From Eggerthellaceae bacterium (GTDB lineage Bacteria > Actinomycetota > Coriobacteriia > Coriobacteriales > Eggerthellaceae), in the NCBI GenBank assembly GCA_017434045.1, contig JAFRGA010000046.1, positions 1 through 41,715 of the forward strand: a stretch of DNA of 41,715 nt, read 5' to 3'. Both the position numbers and the translations under genes were made by a program. Shown piece by piece: positions 41,437 through 41,715 of the stretch. Position 1 is the first letter of the stretch. Every line of letters begins with the position of its first letter. Under the pieces are notes generated by a model. It saw only the letters and a program-made list of their open reading frames with translations, did not search any database and was not told the DNA's origin.

Positions 41437-41539
41437 ATTTCGCTCACAGTGCCCCGAATTGCCCCGCCGCGAGGCCGTAGCGTACTGACGCTACGTAAGG
41501 CCGAGCACAAGGGGCAAGGCGGGGTGCTGTGGGCGAAAT
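41437..41539. repeat. 103-bp imperfect palindrome
   Basis: ATTTCGCtCACAG pairs with CTGTGgGCGAAAT; inner arms TTGCCCC/GGGGCAA and GTAGCGT-actg-ACGCTAC continue the stem. Non-coding; probable non-autonomous repeat. Confidence 0.65.
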
Positions 41540-41544
41540 AACGA

Positions 41545-41568
41545 AAGAAGACCCGGTAGGGTCTTCTT
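41545..41568 (-). terminator. Hairpin next to the tRNA-Ala 3' half
   Basis: AAGAAGACCC-ggta-GGGTCTTCTT, 8 bp beyond the CCA end of the tRNA-Ala half, in the position of a tRNA terminator. Confidence 0.6.
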
Positions 41569-41575
41569 GAGTGGT

Positions 41576-41621
41576 TGGTGGAGCATAGGGGGATCGAACC
41601 CCTGACCTCAGGCTTGCAAAC
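41576..41621 (-). other. tRNA-Ala(TGC) 3' half, probable attachment site
   Basis: On the minus strand: anticodon loop TTTGCAAG, GAGGTC variable region, T-arm AGGGGTTCGATCCCCCT, acceptor ATGCTCC, discriminator A and CCA. The 5' half is not found in the next 95 bp to the window end. This is the usual footprint of integration into a tRNA 3' half. No gene is seen in 41622-41715. Confidence 0.6.
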
Positions 41622-41715
41622 TGGCTCCGAGCCGTTTTCTTGCAAATCTGTGCGTTCAGTATGTGTAGAAACCAGGCCTCTGAGCTGTGTTTTTTTCGAC
41701 CTCCAATGTCTTTAC

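Noticed and set aside
41576..41715. Complete tRNA-Ala gene at the right edge
   Set aside because: Only the 3' half from the anticodon loop is present; no matching 5' half lies in the remaining bases.

Overview
The window looks like chromosome of a high-GC anaerobic actinobacterium, most likely class Coriobacteriia (Eggerthellaceae/Slackia-like). The grounds are the gene mix (HypE/NikR nickel-hydrogenase genes, FdhD, a clostridial-type ferredoxin, an LCP cell-wall ligase, GTG/TTG starts and possible leaderless starts) and palindromic repeats scattered between genes. This taxonomic call is inference; no rRNA or other decisive marker is present.

Bases 1-31,000 are mostly ordinary core genome. 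In order they hold: the 5' part of dnaK; a 2[4Fe-4S] ferredoxin; a membrane-anchored SurA-like chaperone; a nickel block (hypE, nikR and two small unknown genes around a probable NikR operator); TatD; two ABC-transporter fragments; galE; an LCP protein; an XRE regulator; phosphoglucomutase; tRNA-Gly(CCC) and tRNA-Leu(CAG); a HAD phosphatase; rsgA, an exported OB-like protein, trkH and a 52-aa membrane peptide, apparently one operon; a polysaccharide deacetylase; serA; fdhD; an MFS transporter; an HD hydrolase; a PTS EIIBCA; and a small zinc-ribbon protein.

Bases 29,585-33,710 are a decayed accessory zone. A Nif11-type RiPP precursor peptide of 59 aa is intact. The nearby PoyD-type radical SAM epimerase is cut off inside its iron-sulfur cysteine motif and joined tail-to-tail to a truncated lipoprotein. 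A PIG-L deacetylase is also truncated, and an ABC ATPase appears to have lost its N-terminus. A 35-bp perfect inverted repeat lies among them.

Bases 33,790-41,715 are an accessory island. Two AAA/DUF4143 ATPases flank a complete beta-lactam-sensing module: a BlaI repressor, a BlaR1/MecR1 sensor protease and a convergent MecA-like penicillin-binding protein. Near-identical dyads (CTTACAnCTGTAG) lie upstream of both blaI and the PBP gene. The right part carries three copies of a hairpin followed by a tRNA-Ala 3' end, which I read as integration scars bounding small islets.

The likely logic of the island is inducible beta-lactam resistance: BlaI shuts both promoters, BlaR1 senses beta-lactam through its STYK serine and triggers BlaI loss, and a low-affinity transpeptidase is then made. 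The most unusual items are this module, the RiPP relic, the tRNA-derived scars, and a possible structured RNA at 6485-6727.
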